The position numbers were made by a program, and so were the translations under genes. Positions 1-8,196 of a stretch of 37,945 nucleotides of DNA are shown piece after piece (the first letter of the stretch is position 1; each line of letters starts with the position of its first letter). Source of the stretch: an uncultured Flavobacteriales bacterium (lineage in GTDB: Bacteria; Bacteroidota; Bacteroidia; CAIKAF01); NCBI GenBank assembly GCA_903837495.1, contig CAILUT010000002.1, positions 1 to 37,945 on the forward strand. Direction: 5' to 3'. The notes under the pieces were generated by a model. It was not told where the DNA came from, did no database searches, and was given only the letters and a program-made list of their open reading frames with translations.

Positions 1-575
1 ATCCAGAGCATGGTTGTTGTTACGTCTCCGATGGGCGACCAAGCTCCACCGGCATTGGCAGCAATTACAACGATACCCACAAAAAACATGCGCTGTTTGT
101 CGTCGTGAATCAAACGGCGCAGCAACGAAACCATTACAATTGCTGTGGTTAAATTGTCGAGGACCGACGAAAGGAAAAACGTAACAAAACCAATAATCCA
201 AAGCAATTTCCGTTGGTCTTTGGTTTTAATGCGGTTGGTAATTACTTTAAACCCTTGGTGGGCATCTACCGTTTCAACAATCGTCATAGCCCCCAATAAG
301 AAGAAAAGAATTTCAGCAATTTCACCCAAGTGTTCTCTTAAAAAGAAAATTACCTTATCGATAAAGGTGGTGTGCAGCCCATCTTGTACTTTTTGACCCA
401 ATTCATGGTCCATAAAAGCAAGTACGTTGGCATCTGTATTGCCAAACATGGCAAACAGGGTCCAAATAAGTGCTCCGGTCAAAAGGGCGGGAGCTGTTTT
501 GTTTATTTTTAAGGGATGCTCAAAGGCGATGGCCGCGTATCCCAAAACAAAAATTAAAATGGCAGCTGCAATCAT
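1..575 (-). CDS. nhaD: NhaD-type Na+/H+ antiporter, N-terminal part (runs off the window)
   Basis: Inner-membrane sodium/proton antiporter of the NhaD / arsenite-permease (IT) superfamily, which exports Na+ in exchange for H+. The reverse strand from the ATG at 575 encodes about 191 residues without a stop up to the window edge, so the C-terminal part is missing. Visible are a hydrophobic N-terminal segment (MIAAAILIFVLGYAAIAFEH), a TM segment (EILFFLLGAMTIVETV), the stretch SSVLDNLTTAIVM and, near the edge, ANAGGAWSPIGDVTTTMLW, which is characteristic of NhaD. The start is supported by a perfect TAnnTTTG box 20 nt upstream. It is transcribed away from the rest of the window. The family assignment is firm; the exact ion specificity is inferred. 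Confidence 0.9.
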   Translation of the reverse strand, partial: MIAAAILIFVLGYAAIAFEHPLKINKTAPALLTGALIWTLFAMFGNTDANVLAFMDHELGQKVQDGLHTTFIDKVIFFLREHLGEIAEILFFLLGAMTIVETVDAHQGFKVITNRIKTKDQRKLLWIIGFVTFFLSSVLDNLTTAIVMVSLLRRLIHDDKQRMFFVGIVVIAANAGGAWSPIGDVTTTMLW

Positions 576-595
576 TGCGGTTGGGTTTTAGGCCT

Positions 596-603
596 CAAAT
601 GTA
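596..603 (-). promoter_or_regulatory. Bacteroidota -7 box (TAnnTTTG) of nhaD
   Basis: The minus strand reads TACATTTG, a perfect match to the Bacteroidota -7 consensus, 20 nt before the nhaD ATG. No clear -33 TTG is present at the usual spacing. Confidence 0.6.
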
Positions 604-660
604 TGTTTTAAAAAAGAAGATTCCACGTTTCAACTTTATAAAATCAAAAAAAATACGGCC

Positions 661-1536
661 TTAATCTACCACAGTTTGGGTTGCCCTTCCAATAATCCGT
701 AAAATTTCAATGTCTTCGGCATGCATTGGATTGTTTTTTACCCCCAATTCTTCCAATTGGGGGGCATACATTAGGTATTCCGGAAAGGTATGCAGCTTAT
801 TGCCTGCTACATTCAACCGCCTAAGTGCGGGCAAGCTTGCCAAGGCATGCGGCAGATGCGTCAAGGCATTGTTTTCTACATCGAGCGTATGCAGTTTCTT
901 CAGGTTCGATATGCTGCTGGGTATAGAATCAAGGCGGCATCCATTCATGATGATTTGCTCTAAATTTGGGCAGCGGGTCAGGAAGTTTGGAAAACAGGTT
1001 AAAGGCACATTAAAAAATTCGACCGATTGAAGCCGAGCAAATCCGGGCATGCTGTCTGGAAATACCAAGCTGTCGGTATTGTTCTTTATGATGCGCAGCA
1101 AATGAAGGTTGGGCAGGTTTGAACGGGTTGGAAAGCTGTCTAATTCGGTTTCGGTCAATTCCAAATACAGTATGGAAGCACTCGTCAACAGATTGCCGGG
1201 CAGTGCCTTTAACGGGTTCATTTGGCTCGAGAATGCAATCAGGTTGTTGGAGCCGAATGGTTCTTCGGGCAGGCTTGTTAAACTGTTGTTCCTTAGAAGC
1301 AGCAATTCCAACTGTATTTGTTTTTGAAAGGCTTTTATGTCTTTTCGCTGAAGGGGGCCAAAAAGGGCTAATTTTCCAAGGTTTTTGACCTTTAAATCGG
1401 AACTTTTTTTGCCAATCAGCGATTCGGGACTGCCGTATTGTTGAAAGAGGTCGGGGGCGTTGCTGTTGAAACGTACCTGAGCCAGGCCATGTAGGCTGAA
1501 CCCAAAAAGCAAAGCAAAAATCAATTCCTTATTCAT
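661..1536 (-). CDS. Secreted leucine-rich-repeat protein
   Basis: A 291-residue protein with an N-terminal signal peptide (MNKELIFALLFGFSLHGLAQ) followed by roughly eight or nine leucine-rich repeats covering about residues 55-280, with units such as LHTLDVENNALTHLPHALAS and LRRLNVAGNKLHTFPEYL. LRR domains form curved solenoids that bind other proteins; no catalytic domain and no type IX sorting domain is visible. It is the last gene of a four-gene overlapping unit and its ATG lies 8 nt inside the TPR lipoprotein gene, which suggests translational coupling. Location is probably periplasmic or outer membrane. The function is unknown; the LRR call is firm. Confidence 0.85.
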   Translation of the reverse strand: MNKELIFALLFGFSLHGLAQVRFNSNAPDLFQQYGSPESLIGKKSSDLKVKNLGKLALFGPLQRKDIKAFQKQIQLELLLLRNNSLTSLPEEPFGSNNLIAFSSQMNPLKALPGNLLTSASILYLELTETELDSFPTRSNLPNLHLLRIIKNNTDSLVFPDSMPGFARLQSVEFFNVPLTCFPNFLTRCPNLEQIIMNGCRLDSIPSSISNLKKLHTLDVENNALTHLPHALASLPALRRLNVAGNKLHTFPEYLMYAPQLEELGVKNNPMHAEDIEILRIIGRATQTVVD

Positions 1537-2083
1537 TGCAAAAACGTGTTAAAGCTTTTTTTGCAGGGTCAAAGCCCAAGTTGGCACTTTTTTGAAACCG
1601 AAAGCAGGCTTCGTTCACCTTGCCCTGATCCATAAACAGCGCTCCCGCCTCAAACCAGGCCTCTGCAAAAGTCGAATCCAATTGCAAACTTTGGTTCAGG
1701 GCCTCAATGGCTTTGTCGGTTTGATTCCCTTTTCGGTAAATCAAACCCAACTGAAGCCAGCCGGGAGCGTAGGTTGAATCCAATTTCATTGCCCTCTGAA
1801 GGTCTTTTTCCGCTTTTGCGTAGTTCTCTAGCATAAAATAACACAAGCCACGGTCATGCCAGGCATCTGAACCCAAGCTGTCTTTAGCCAAGATGCCATC
1901 AAAATACTGAATGGCTTGGGTGTAATCTTGGCTTTCATACGCCTGCATGGCCAATCCATACAAACTGTCGGGACTTAGTTGCTCAATCTGTGCATTCAAA
2001 TCAAGGCTCTGCTCTGTTTGGCTTGAAGAGCCACACGAAAACAAATACCAAGCCAAGAAAGCCAATGCGACGCTGTGTTTCAT
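1529..2083 (-). CDS. TPR-repeat lipoprotein
   Basis: A 184-residue protein with a lipoprotein signal: hydrophobic segment then LFSC with the acceptor Cys at residue 17, followed by GSSS. The rest consists of about four tetratricopeptide repeats (residues about 35-175; for example AWHDRGLCYFMLENYAKAEK and GWLQLGLIYRKGNQTDKAIE). TPRs are protein-protein interaction scaffolds, so this is probably a membrane-anchored periplasmic adaptor. The start overlaps the upstream barrel gene by one base (TGATG), and the downstream LRR gene starts inside it. The partner is unknown; its neighbours in the unit, a barrel protein and an LRR protein, are plausible candidates by context only. Confidence 0.85.
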   Translation of the reverse strand: MKHSVALAFLAWYLFSCGSSSQTEQSLDLNAQIEQLSPDSLYGLAMQAYESQDYTQAIQYFDGILAKDSLGSDAWHDRGLCYFMLENYAKAEKDLQRAMKLDSTYAPGWLQLGLIYRKGNQTDKAIEALNQSLQLDSTFAEAWFEAGALFMDQGKVNEACFRFQKSANLGFDPAKKALTRFCNE

Positions 2084-2634
2084 CAGAAAAAGAATGAGAT
2101 TCGGTAGGCAATAGGACTGTTGTAGGCGCCTTGACCCGCACCGGCTTGGGCGAACAACAGGTTATACAATAGAGCAAACTGCACAAATCCGCCCCGTTTA
2201 TTTAGCCGCTGAAGATAGCCCCCGCCCAGAAAAAAAGCATGGTTGTTTCTGCGAATGGAAGGCAGGCTGCCAAAGTCTGGATAATTTAACCATTCGTATT
2301 CGGCCGTGGCAAAAATTCCCTTCCAGATGTCAACAATGGGAAAAACCCGGGTGCCGTACATGTGCGCATCAAAAGGAGTTTGCCCCCAATTTATATACTG
2401 GTAAGTAAAACCGGCCCCCAAAAATACCCGTTCGTTTAGTTTATAGGCAATCGCGGGCGACAGATTAATCAAGGTAACGTTGCCAAACTGAACGCCAAAA
2501 GAGCCCCCAAACAATGTCCTTTCTACTATGCGTTCAAACGTACTGGGCTTTTGGCTTGTATCGGCCTGCGCATGGCTTGCAGCCCAAGCGAACACCAAGC
2601 ACAAACCCAGAAAAAATGTGATTTCGCGGCGCAT
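2083..2634 (-). CDS. Small outer-membrane beta-barrel-like protein, function unknown
   Basis: 183 residues with a signal peptide (MRREITFFLGLCLVFAWA, then ASHAQA). The mature part shows alternating aromatic/glycine strands (GAGFTYQYINWGQ, GIFATAEYEWLNY, AFFLGGGYLQRL) and ends in aromatic residues (ISFFF), as expected for an integral outer-membrane barrel of about eight strands. The ATG at 2634 is preferred over the TTG one codon upstream; it shares one base with the stop of the oxidoreductase gene (TGATG), so the two are probably translationally coupled. No specific family is recognised. Confidence 0.75.
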   Translation of the reverse strand: MRREITFFLGLCLVFAWAASHAQADTSQKPSTFERIVERTLFGGSFGVQFGNVTLINLSPAIAYKLNERVFLGAGFTYQYINWGQTPFDAHMYGTRVFPIVDIWKGIFATAEYEWLNYPDFGSLPSIRRNNHAFFLGGGYLQRLNKRGGFVQFALLYNLLFAQAGAGQGAYNSPIAYRISFFF

Positions 2635-3710
2635 CAATGGTCAAAGTTGACGAGCAGCTCGGCCGATTCCGGATGGGCTTGGCAGCAAAGAACATAACCG
2701 TTTTGAACTTCTTCTGGGCTGAGTGCATAATTTAAATCCATTCGAGCCGTTCCGTGAATAATTTTGGCTTTGCAGGTGGCACATACCGCCCCTTTGCAGG
2801 CATAAGGAACATCGGCCCCAGCTTCTAAGGCCGCATCCAAAATATTGCCCCCCTGATAATCAAGCGGGAATTGCATGCTAAATCCATCTAAAACAACCGT
2901 TACCTGCGAAATTCCCGCCGTGCCAACGCTGTGCGCACTTGGCCCTTCTTTTTTTGCCGATGCAATTCCCGGTGCGGCAAACATCTCGGATAAAACCTGT
3001 TCGGGGCCCACGCCCAATTCTTGCAGTCCTGTCTTAACCTGTTGAATCATATCGCCAGGACCGCAGGCCAAAAAGAAGTCGGTGTTGGATTGGTCAAACA
3101 ATTTGCCCGAGAGCGCCTTTACCTTGTCTGCATCAATACGGCCCTTGAACAAATCTACTTCAGGGTGTTCTCCACTTAAAATATGATACAAGGCCAAACG
3201 ACCGGGGAATCGGTTTTTCATGCCTTCAATTTCTTCCCGAAACATAATGGAACCTGTAAACCGATTTCCATAAAACAAGGTAAAACGGTCTCGCTTCCTT
3301 CGAGTCAGCACCTCTTTAATCATGGCCAACACCGGAGTTATGCCCGAGCCAGAGGCAAAAGCAACAAAGTTGCTGCCTTCCGGTTTCGATTCTGGCAAAA
3401 CAAACCGACCCATGGGCGGCATAACCTCAAGGGTTTGGCCCACAGCTAAGGTGGTATTTGCCCAGGTTGAAAACGCACCTCCTTCCAACCGCTTTATGCC
3501 CACCCTTAATTCGGATTCCTCAGGACCCGAACAAATGGAGTAGGTTCTTCGAAGTTCTTTTCCGTCCAAATTAACCCTGAAGGTCAAATACTGCCCCGCT
3601 TTGAAGGCAAAGGCTGCCGTTTCCTCTTCAGGTACTGCAAGGGATATGCTAACACTGTTGGGCGTTTCATGAAAAATCGATTGAACTACAAGGGAATGGA
3701 ACCTGGGCAT
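2634..3710 (-). CDS. Ferredoxin--NAD(P)+ oxidoreductase with C-terminal 2Fe-2S domain (PaaE/Hmp-reductase type)
   Basis: A 358-residue flavoprotein: an N-terminal FAD-binding barrel with RTYSICS, a central NAD(P)-binding domain (SGSGITPVLAM; later FLACGPGDM), and a C-terminal plant-type 2Fe-2S ferredoxin domain with Cys in ACKGAVCATCKA plus a fourth Cys in YVLCCQAH. Proteins with this order pass electrons from NAD(P)H through FAD and the iron-sulfur cluster to an oxygenase or other acceptor, as in the PaaE reductase. No paa oxygenase genes are nearby, so the acceptor is unknown. The ATG at 3710 is preferred to an upstream in-frame ATG at 3812, because the extra 34 residues lack homology character and 3812 lies against the terminator of the neighbouring gene. 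First gene of a four-gene unit with three envelope proteins. Confidence 0.9.
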   Translation of the reverse strand: MPRFHSLVVQSIFHETPNSVSISLAVPEEETAAFAFKAGQYLTFRVNLDGKELRRTYSICSGPEESELRVGIKRLEGGAFSTWANTTLAVGQTLEVMPPMGRFVLPESKPEGSNFVAFASGSGITPVLAMIKEVLTRRKRDRFTLFYGNRFTGSIMFREEIEGMKNRFPGRLALYHILSGEHPEVDLFKGRIDADKVKALSGKLFDQSNTDFFLACGPGDMIQQVKTGLQELGVGPEQVLSEMFAAPGIASAKKEGPSAHSVGTAGISQVTVVLDGFSMQFPLDYQGGNILDAALEAGADVPYACKGAVCATCKAKIIHGTARMDLNYALSPEEVQNGYVLCCQAHPESAELLVNFDH

Positions 3711-3724
3711 ATCAGCAATTTGCA

Positions 3725-3732
3725 CAAATATA
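3725..3732 (-). promoter_or_regulatory. -7 box (TAnnTTTG) of the oxidoreductase operon
   Basis: The minus strand reads TATATTTG, a perfect match, 14 nt before the ATG at 3710. It supports 3710 over 3812 as the start and predicts a very short leader. Confidence 0.6.
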
Positions 3733-3812
3733 CAGCAGTAGGCGAAACATAAGGGAGTTGGACGTATTTCAACCTTACTTTTAACAAGGTTAAGGGTGTA
3801 TAAAAAGGGCAC

Positions 3813-3846
3813 AAAAAAAAGGGGCGGTGAATCGCCCCTTTTTTTT
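3813..3846 (-). terminator. Intrinsic terminator, downstream of the secreted PCMD-like gene
   Basis: A 6-bp G+C stem (ggggcg 3821-3826 / cgcccc 3833-3838) with a 6-nt loop, flanked by an A-run and a T-run that can extend the stem. It starts 12 nt beyond the stop codon of the gene at 3858-4805 and isolates that gene from the oxidoreductase operon. It is symmetric and could act on both strands. Confidence 0.85.
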
Positions 3847-3857
3847 AATGAGATGCC

Positions 3858-4805
3858 TTAGTGTTGCACCGAAATTAAGGAACGGTGCAGCAATTTGAAA
3901 TCGGTTTGAACCATCAATACATAGTTCCCGCTGGGCAAGCCCGAAACGGTGGCCGAAATCTCGTTTCCGGCACCTTGGGTTTCTAAAACCTGCTGTCCAG
4001 AAATCGTGTACAGGCGAAGGCGCAGTTTCTCTTGTACATTTTCCAATTGAACCCGAATTTCATCGGCGCTTGGGTTGGGGTAAACCAAGGCATTTACCTC
4101 GGAATAGGTGTCGATCGAAGCGGGGAACTCAAACGAAATGTCGTCTAAGTACAGGGCCGAATTCACCTGGCCTACGCTTCCTTGAAGGTTAACCAAGTCG
4201 TAAGCTGCACTTGAGGAAATAATAATGTTTGTTGAATCAGGAGCATCGGTGCTGCTGAAGTTAATTGGAACTTGGAAGGGAATCCAGTTTGCCTCGGCAG
4301 CAGCAACCACCAAATTTCCTTCGCCGATGATGGACGAGGTTTGATTCAGCGCATCGTATTTGCTGAACGAGCAATAAAAGGCGGCAGAATCCCCGTTAAC
4401 GGGTTCGTACCTATACATTCCTTTCATGCCGGTTGGGCGGCCGGTGTAGGGGCGGCCCAAATAAATGGTCGCAGCAGCAATATCTACATCGCCTGTACCT
4501 AAATACCCCGGAACCAAAATGGCTCCAGCCACCATGCTGGTTACTACAACAATCGAAGTGTTGCTGTAGGCAGCTTGGCCGGTAACTTTAAAGGCCGATT
4601 GCTGGGTTAAAGGAGCCTCTAATATGGCATTCAAGGTGCGCAAAAAGTTGGTAGAACGGTCTGCATTTGGCCCCAAATCGTCGTAAGAACTTCCCAACAC
4701 ATCGTTAAAACTTTGCCAAGATTCTACATCTCCGTTCACAATGGGTTGAGCCGACAGGGAAAGCCCAAGGCTAAGGGTTGAGATAAATAGGATTGCTTTT
4801 TTCAT
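3858..4805 (-). CDS. Type IX-secreted protein with PCMD-like domain
   Basis: 315 residues: signal peptide (MKKAILFISTLSLGLSLSAQ), a central domain, and a C-terminal sorting domain of type A for the type IX secretion system (VYPNPSADEIRVQLENVQ through SGLPSGNYVLMVQ; about residues 240-312). The central region has features I associate with the PCMD family (putative carbohydrate metabolism domain): VNGDVESWQ near the start, the GRPTGMKGMYRYEP motif, and NSALYLDDISFEF at its end. The protein is probably exported across the outer membrane. It is encoded immediately downstream of the TonB receptor gene but has its own promoter box, so the two may be functionally linked without being strictly co-transcribed. 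The sorting domain is clear; the PCMD call is moderate. Confidence 0.8.
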   Translation of the reverse strand: MKKAILFISTLSLGLSLSAQPIVNGDVESWQSFNDVLGSSYDDLGPNADRSTNFLRTLNAILEAPLTQQSAFKVTGQAAYSNTSIVVVTSMVAGAILVPGYLGTGDVDIAAATIYLGRPYTGRPTGMKGMYRYEPVNGDSAAFYCSFSKYDALNQTSSIIGEGNLVVAAAEANWIPFQVPINFSSTDAPDSTNIIISSSAAYDLVNLQGSVGQVNSALYLDDISFEFPASIDTYSEVNALVYPNPSADEIRVQLENVQEKLRLRLYTISGQQVLETQGAGNEISATVSGLPSGNYVLMVQTDFKLLHRSLISVQH

Positions 4806-4821
4806 TTTAGGTGTTTTTTTG

Positions 4822-4829
4822 CAAAGATA
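4822..4829 (-). promoter_or_regulatory. -7 box (TAnnTTTG) of the secreted PCMD-like gene
   Basis: The minus strand reads TATCTTTG, a perfect match, 16 nt before the ATG at 4805, in the short gap after the TonB receptor stop codon. Confidence 0.6.
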
Positions 4830-4838
4830 GGGTAGAAT

Positions 4839-7361
4839 TTAAAATTTGAAACTAAGTTGTACGGTGGTTAGGCGAGGGGGGGCAACCCCAAGCGGCCGAA
4901 CCGAATAGGTTGTATTTCCGATGTTTTCCATAATCACCCCAATGCGGCCCCATTTCCAATCGTAGCCCAGCCTGAAATCAAACACCCAAGCACCGTCGCC
5001 CACACGTTGAAAGTAGCCGGGCAAATCTCCGAAATTGCTGCCCGCGCTAAATAAAAATTGATCGACTACCCGCATGGTGCTGTAATACCGACCTGTTACC
5101 CCGGCCGACCATTTTTTATAGCCAACCTGAACATCCCAATTGATTAAATGTTGAATGCGGTACTTTAAAATGCCTGGGTCGGCCCCTGAATTTACCGAGG
5201 TGTTGCTGTACGATATGGCAATGGTGTCGTAGGTTGTTGGGAAAACATTGTTTGCTTTAACTATGTTCTGGCCAAACTCGTAGTTTGTATCCAACGATAT
5301 GGGCATGGTGTAGGTGTATCCGAAATTAAAATCGACCGACCAATATTTGGCGGGTTGGTATTGCAAATATGCAATGGCTTCGAGCCCGGTAATGCGGGCG
5401 GGACCCGTATTGAAAAACTTAAAGCCTTTGATTAGGGAATCCGTTGGATTCAAATTTGAATTAAAAAATCCCACAAAAGCGAATTCCACATAATCGGTGT
5501 ATTCCTGCCAAAAACCTGCAAAATCAAGAAAGCCGCGAATTTTCTTGCCCATTTTATACAGTTGCTTTACTCCAAGCTCGGCGCTCCAACTGGTTTCAGG
5601 CCTTAAATTGGGATTGGCAAAGAAACCACTGCCACCGCTGGTGGTTGAAATGTAGCGTTCGCCAATGGTTGGGAATCGAAAGCCTTGGCCCCAGGAACCC
5701 CGAATATACGTGCCTTCACTGGCTCTAAAATTGGCTCCCACCCGAAACACCGGCTTGTTGTCGGTTGCCTCGTTGACTTTAAAGTATTCCCAGCGGGCTC
5801 CGCCGGTAACCGTAAGCCGTTTGAAAAATTTCTTTTCCAATTGCAGATACCCAGCGGCGTTTAGGGCTTCACTGGTTGAATCGCCTGTGCCGGTGCCACT
5901 AAATACTCCGCCCGTACTCCAAGTGTGGTTAAAAGACACCCCTGCTGTTATACTCAAGTCTTTGGTTAAAAAGGGCAGGGCAGTAGATTTGCTAAAATCT
6001 TTGTTGAATTGGTATTCGGCAAAACTGGTTCTGGAACGGCTGTCTTGAACATTTGGATCCAGAGTATCAGGCCCCACATCTCCGTCAGAAACATTTCCAA
6101 ACAAGCGGGCCCTAAATACATGCCGGCTCCCCTTGCTGCCCCCGTAAGTGATGAAGGGGTCTAAATAAAAGAACAGGTTGCTAAAATTGGTCAGGCTGCC
6201 GGGGGCCATATTGAAAATATTGCTGTCGGCATCTTGCCAAAAAAAGGATTGAGATTCGTTCATGATCATGGCGTTGCCATTCAATCCAAAAGAAAGGCCC
6301 TCGATGGATTTGATGCGGAAACGGGTATTGAAATTGGCTCGAACGCTGTGTTCGTATTCTCCGTCGTTGACCCGGTTGGTGTCAAAATTTCCGGTCAGCG
6401 ATTTGAGTGGTTCGCCTCCCTTAAAGCCTTGGTCGTAAATGGCTTGGCCACCCACAACCAAATCCATTTCCCATTTTTCATTTTTGGGCCTGATGATGCG
6501 GGAATGCAGAACGTTCATTCCAGATTTCATGTTGTTAAATGCCCTTGATTCCCATGGAGAGGCGGCGGGGGAAGCCGGGGGGCTGTACATGCCAGAAAAC
6601 AAACTGATTTTGGTTTGGGGTTTCTGATTGGGAAAAGCCGTGCGAATGTTAATGACTCCGTTGGAGGCGCCTGAGCCGTACAAAACCGAAGAAGCGCCTT
6701 TTACAACTTCGATTTGCGAGGTGTTTTCCATGGGATAAAAGCTCCACATAGGGCGGCCGGCATCGGCCCGAAGAATGGGCATATCGTCGATTAAAACCAA
6801 AACCCGGCTTCCGAGTCCAGAGCTCCAGCCGCTGCCGCCCCGCACCTGAGGTTCGGCATCAATAATAGACACGCCCGGAATTTGTTCAATCACCAAATCG
6901 GCGCTAATGGCGTTTCGGGCCTGTATCAGTTCAGGTTTTACTAAAGAAACCGAAACGGTGGCTTCTTCAATTTTTTGAGGGCTTCGATTTTCAGAATAGA
7001 TAACCTCGTTTAGTTCTAGTACAGACGATTCGAGCTTGACATTCAGTTTTATGGTTTGCCCAGCAACTACCTCGACGCTTTCTGTTTTTGATTTAAAGCC
7101 AACCGCCGAAAATGTAAGATTAAACGTGCCGGATTTCGATTCCAGTTTATACCTTCCATTAAAATCGGTAACCGCTCCTTTGACATTGTTGAAATCTGCC
7201 GACTTTTGTCCGGGATTGGTTAGATAAACAGTAACCAAGGGTATGGACTCCCCAGTTTCACTGCTGTTGACCTTTCCGTCAATAAAACCGGTTTGAGCAA
7301 ACAAGCCAACCGAAAAAAAACAAGCCAAAAGGGCATTAAAAAAAGGTAAGCCGTACTTCAT
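4839..7361 (-). CDS. TonB-dependent outer-membrane receptor with carboxypeptidase-like regulatory domain
   Basis: An 840-residue outer-membrane transporter that imports a ligand using energy from TonB-ExbBD. In order: signal peptide (ending VGLFAQ), a CarboxypepD_reg-like domain (from GFIDGKVNSSETG, about residues 25-115), a plug domain (ADLVIEQIPGVSIIDAEPQV to VLYGSGASNGVINIRT), and a 22-strand-type barrel ending in LSFKF. The plug motifs RVLVLIDDMPI and IEVVKGASSVLYGSGA are typical. The ATG at 7361 is chosen over 7382, because the signal peptide is then normally placed and the candidate -7 box lies 26 nt upstream. The substrate is not visible. The following gene encodes a secreted PCMD-like protein; there is no SusD partner. 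Confidence 0.92.
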   Translation of the reverse strand: MKYGLPFFNALLACFFSVGLFAQTGFIDGKVNSSETGESIPLVTVYLTNPGQKSADFNNVKGAVTDFNGRYKLESKSGTFNLTFSAVGFKSKTESVEVVAGQTIKLNVKLESSVLELNEVIYSENRSPQKIEEATVSVSLVKPELIQARNAISADLVIEQIPGVSIIDAEPQVRGGSGWSSGLGSRVLVLIDDMPILRADAGRPMWSFYPMENTSQIEVVKGASSVLYGSGASNGVINIRTAFPNQKPQTKISLFSGMYSPPASPAASPWESRAFNNMKSGMNVLHSRIIRPKNEKWEMDLVVGGQAIYDQGFKGGEPLKSLTGNFDTNRVNDGEYEHSVRANFNTRFRIKSIEGLSFGLNGNAMIMNESQSFFWQDADSNIFNMAPGSLTNFSNLFFYLDPFITYGGSKGSRHVFRARLFGNVSDGDVGPDTLDPNVQDSRSRTSFAEYQFNKDFSKSTALPFLTKDLSITAGVSFNHTWSTGGVFSGTGTGDSTSEALNAAGYLQLEKKFFKRLTVTGGARWEYFKVNEATDNKPVFRVGANFRASEGTYIRGSWGQGFRFPTIGERYISTTSGGSGFFANPNLRPETSWSAELGVKQLYKMGKKIRGFLDFAGFWQEYTDYVEFAFVGFFNSNLNPTDSLIKGFKFFNTGPARITGLEAIAYLQYQPAKYWSVDFNFGYTYTMPISLDTNYEFGQNIVKANNVFPTTYDTIAISYSNTSVNSGADPGILKYRIQHLINWDVQVGYKKWSAGVTGRYYSTMRVVDQFLFSAGSNFGDLPGYFQRVGDGAWVFDFRLGYDWKWGRIGVIMENIGNTTYSVRPLGVAPPRLTTVQLSFKF

Positions 7362-7380
7362 GCAATCAAAATCTCGGAAC

Positions 7381-7414
7381 AAAAAAACAAAGATTGCCTT
7401 AATTTAAAGGCAAT
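7381..7414 (-). terminator. Intrinsic terminator of the MBL-fold gene, overlapping the TonB receptor promoter
   Basis: A perfect 8-bp inverted repeat attgcctt (7393-7400) / aaggcaat (7407-7414) with a 6-nt loop, followed on the minus strand by a U-rich tract (7381-7391). It begins 24 nt after the MBL-fold stop codon. It could alternatively be an operator for the receptor gene, since the candidate -7 box overlaps it. Confidence 0.65.
7388..7395 (-). promoter_or_regulatory. Candidate -7 box of the TonB receptor gene
   Basis: The minus strand reads AATCTTTG, one mismatch from TAnnTTTG, 26 nt before the ATG at 7361. It overlaps the promoter-proximal arm of the terminator hairpin. Confidence 0.4.
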
Positions 7415-7437
7415 ATGAAATCAAAGATGTACGTTTT

Positions 7438-8148
7438 TTAAGGAATTTGAAAATATTCACCCGCCGAAAGGGAGATAAACCGCGGATCGGCATGCAGTTT
7501 ACTCAATTGATGGTCAGAAGGTTGTTCGGATTTCCCGAAGCGGGACACCAAGCCTGTACCCGGTTTTTGAATGTCGTGGGTTCGGGTAAAGTATTTGGGC
7601 TTTACTTTTTCTAGGGTTTGCTGCTGGTATTTAAAACCCAAGGCAATTTCACCGCCCAGCCAAAAAGGCAATTTATATCCACCCAAGGCCGATATCCAAA
7701 CATCAATGTTGTTGGGAATTCTTGAATTTTTGGCATGAAAGCCATGCGGGCTATAAAACAACCGTTTTTCTTCGGCCTCTATAATCCAACCGGAATGCAA
7801 AAAGTGGCGGCCCACTTTTTCACAATAAAAGGGCCCGATGTTGCCTTTTTCCCGCATTTGATTTGGAAAATCTGTGGGGCCCTTGAAGCCAATCACAACT
7901 TCGGCTCCTGTCGATTTAAGGCGATTGAGCGTATCGAGATGGAAATGGTCGGAGAAAGGAAAAGCAACAAAAACAGAAAAGTCAGGGGGTAAAGCCTCAT
8001 ACCCCGGAGAATAATGGGGCAGCCATTGGGTATTAAACCAAGCAGGACCATTTTTTTGAACTCCCTGAAACCAAGGGTCTAAGACCAAATGGCCTTGGGC
8101 TGTTGAAATCAACCAGCTGGAATCGGAGTTTAGGCGTTGAATGCGCAT
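7438..8148 (-). CDS. MBL-fold metallohydrolase-like protein (UlaG/NAPE-PLD type)
   Basis: 236 residues without a signal peptide, so probably cytoplasmic. The N-terminus (IQRLNSDSSWLISTAQGHLVLDPWF) and the motif SDHFHLDTL, which contains H-x-H-x-D, match the second type of metallo-beta-lactamase-fold proteins. Later histidines occur in YSPHGFH and TRTHD. The metal motif is not the full HxHxDH (Thr follows the Asp where His is usual), so metal binding or activity may differ. Structured repeat copy A lies directly upstream; the intrinsic terminator at 7381-7414 follows. The substrate is unknown. The family call is moderately firm. Confidence 0.7.
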   Translation of the reverse strand: MRIQRLNSDSSWLISTAQGHLVLDPWFQGVQKNGPAWFNTQWLPHYSPGYEALPPDFSVFVAFPFSDHFHLDTLNRLKSTGAEVVIGFKGPTDFPNQMREKGNIGPFYCEKVGRHFLHSGWIIEAEEKRLFYSPHGFHAKNSRIPNNIDVWISALGGYKLPFWLGGEIALGFKYQQQTLEKVKPKYFTRTHDIQKPGTGLVSRFGKSEQPSDHQLSKLHADPRFISLSAGEYFQIP

Positions 8149-8196
8149 GGCAAAGACCTATTTGATTGGATTAAGAGCAGATGCAAAGCAACCCGA

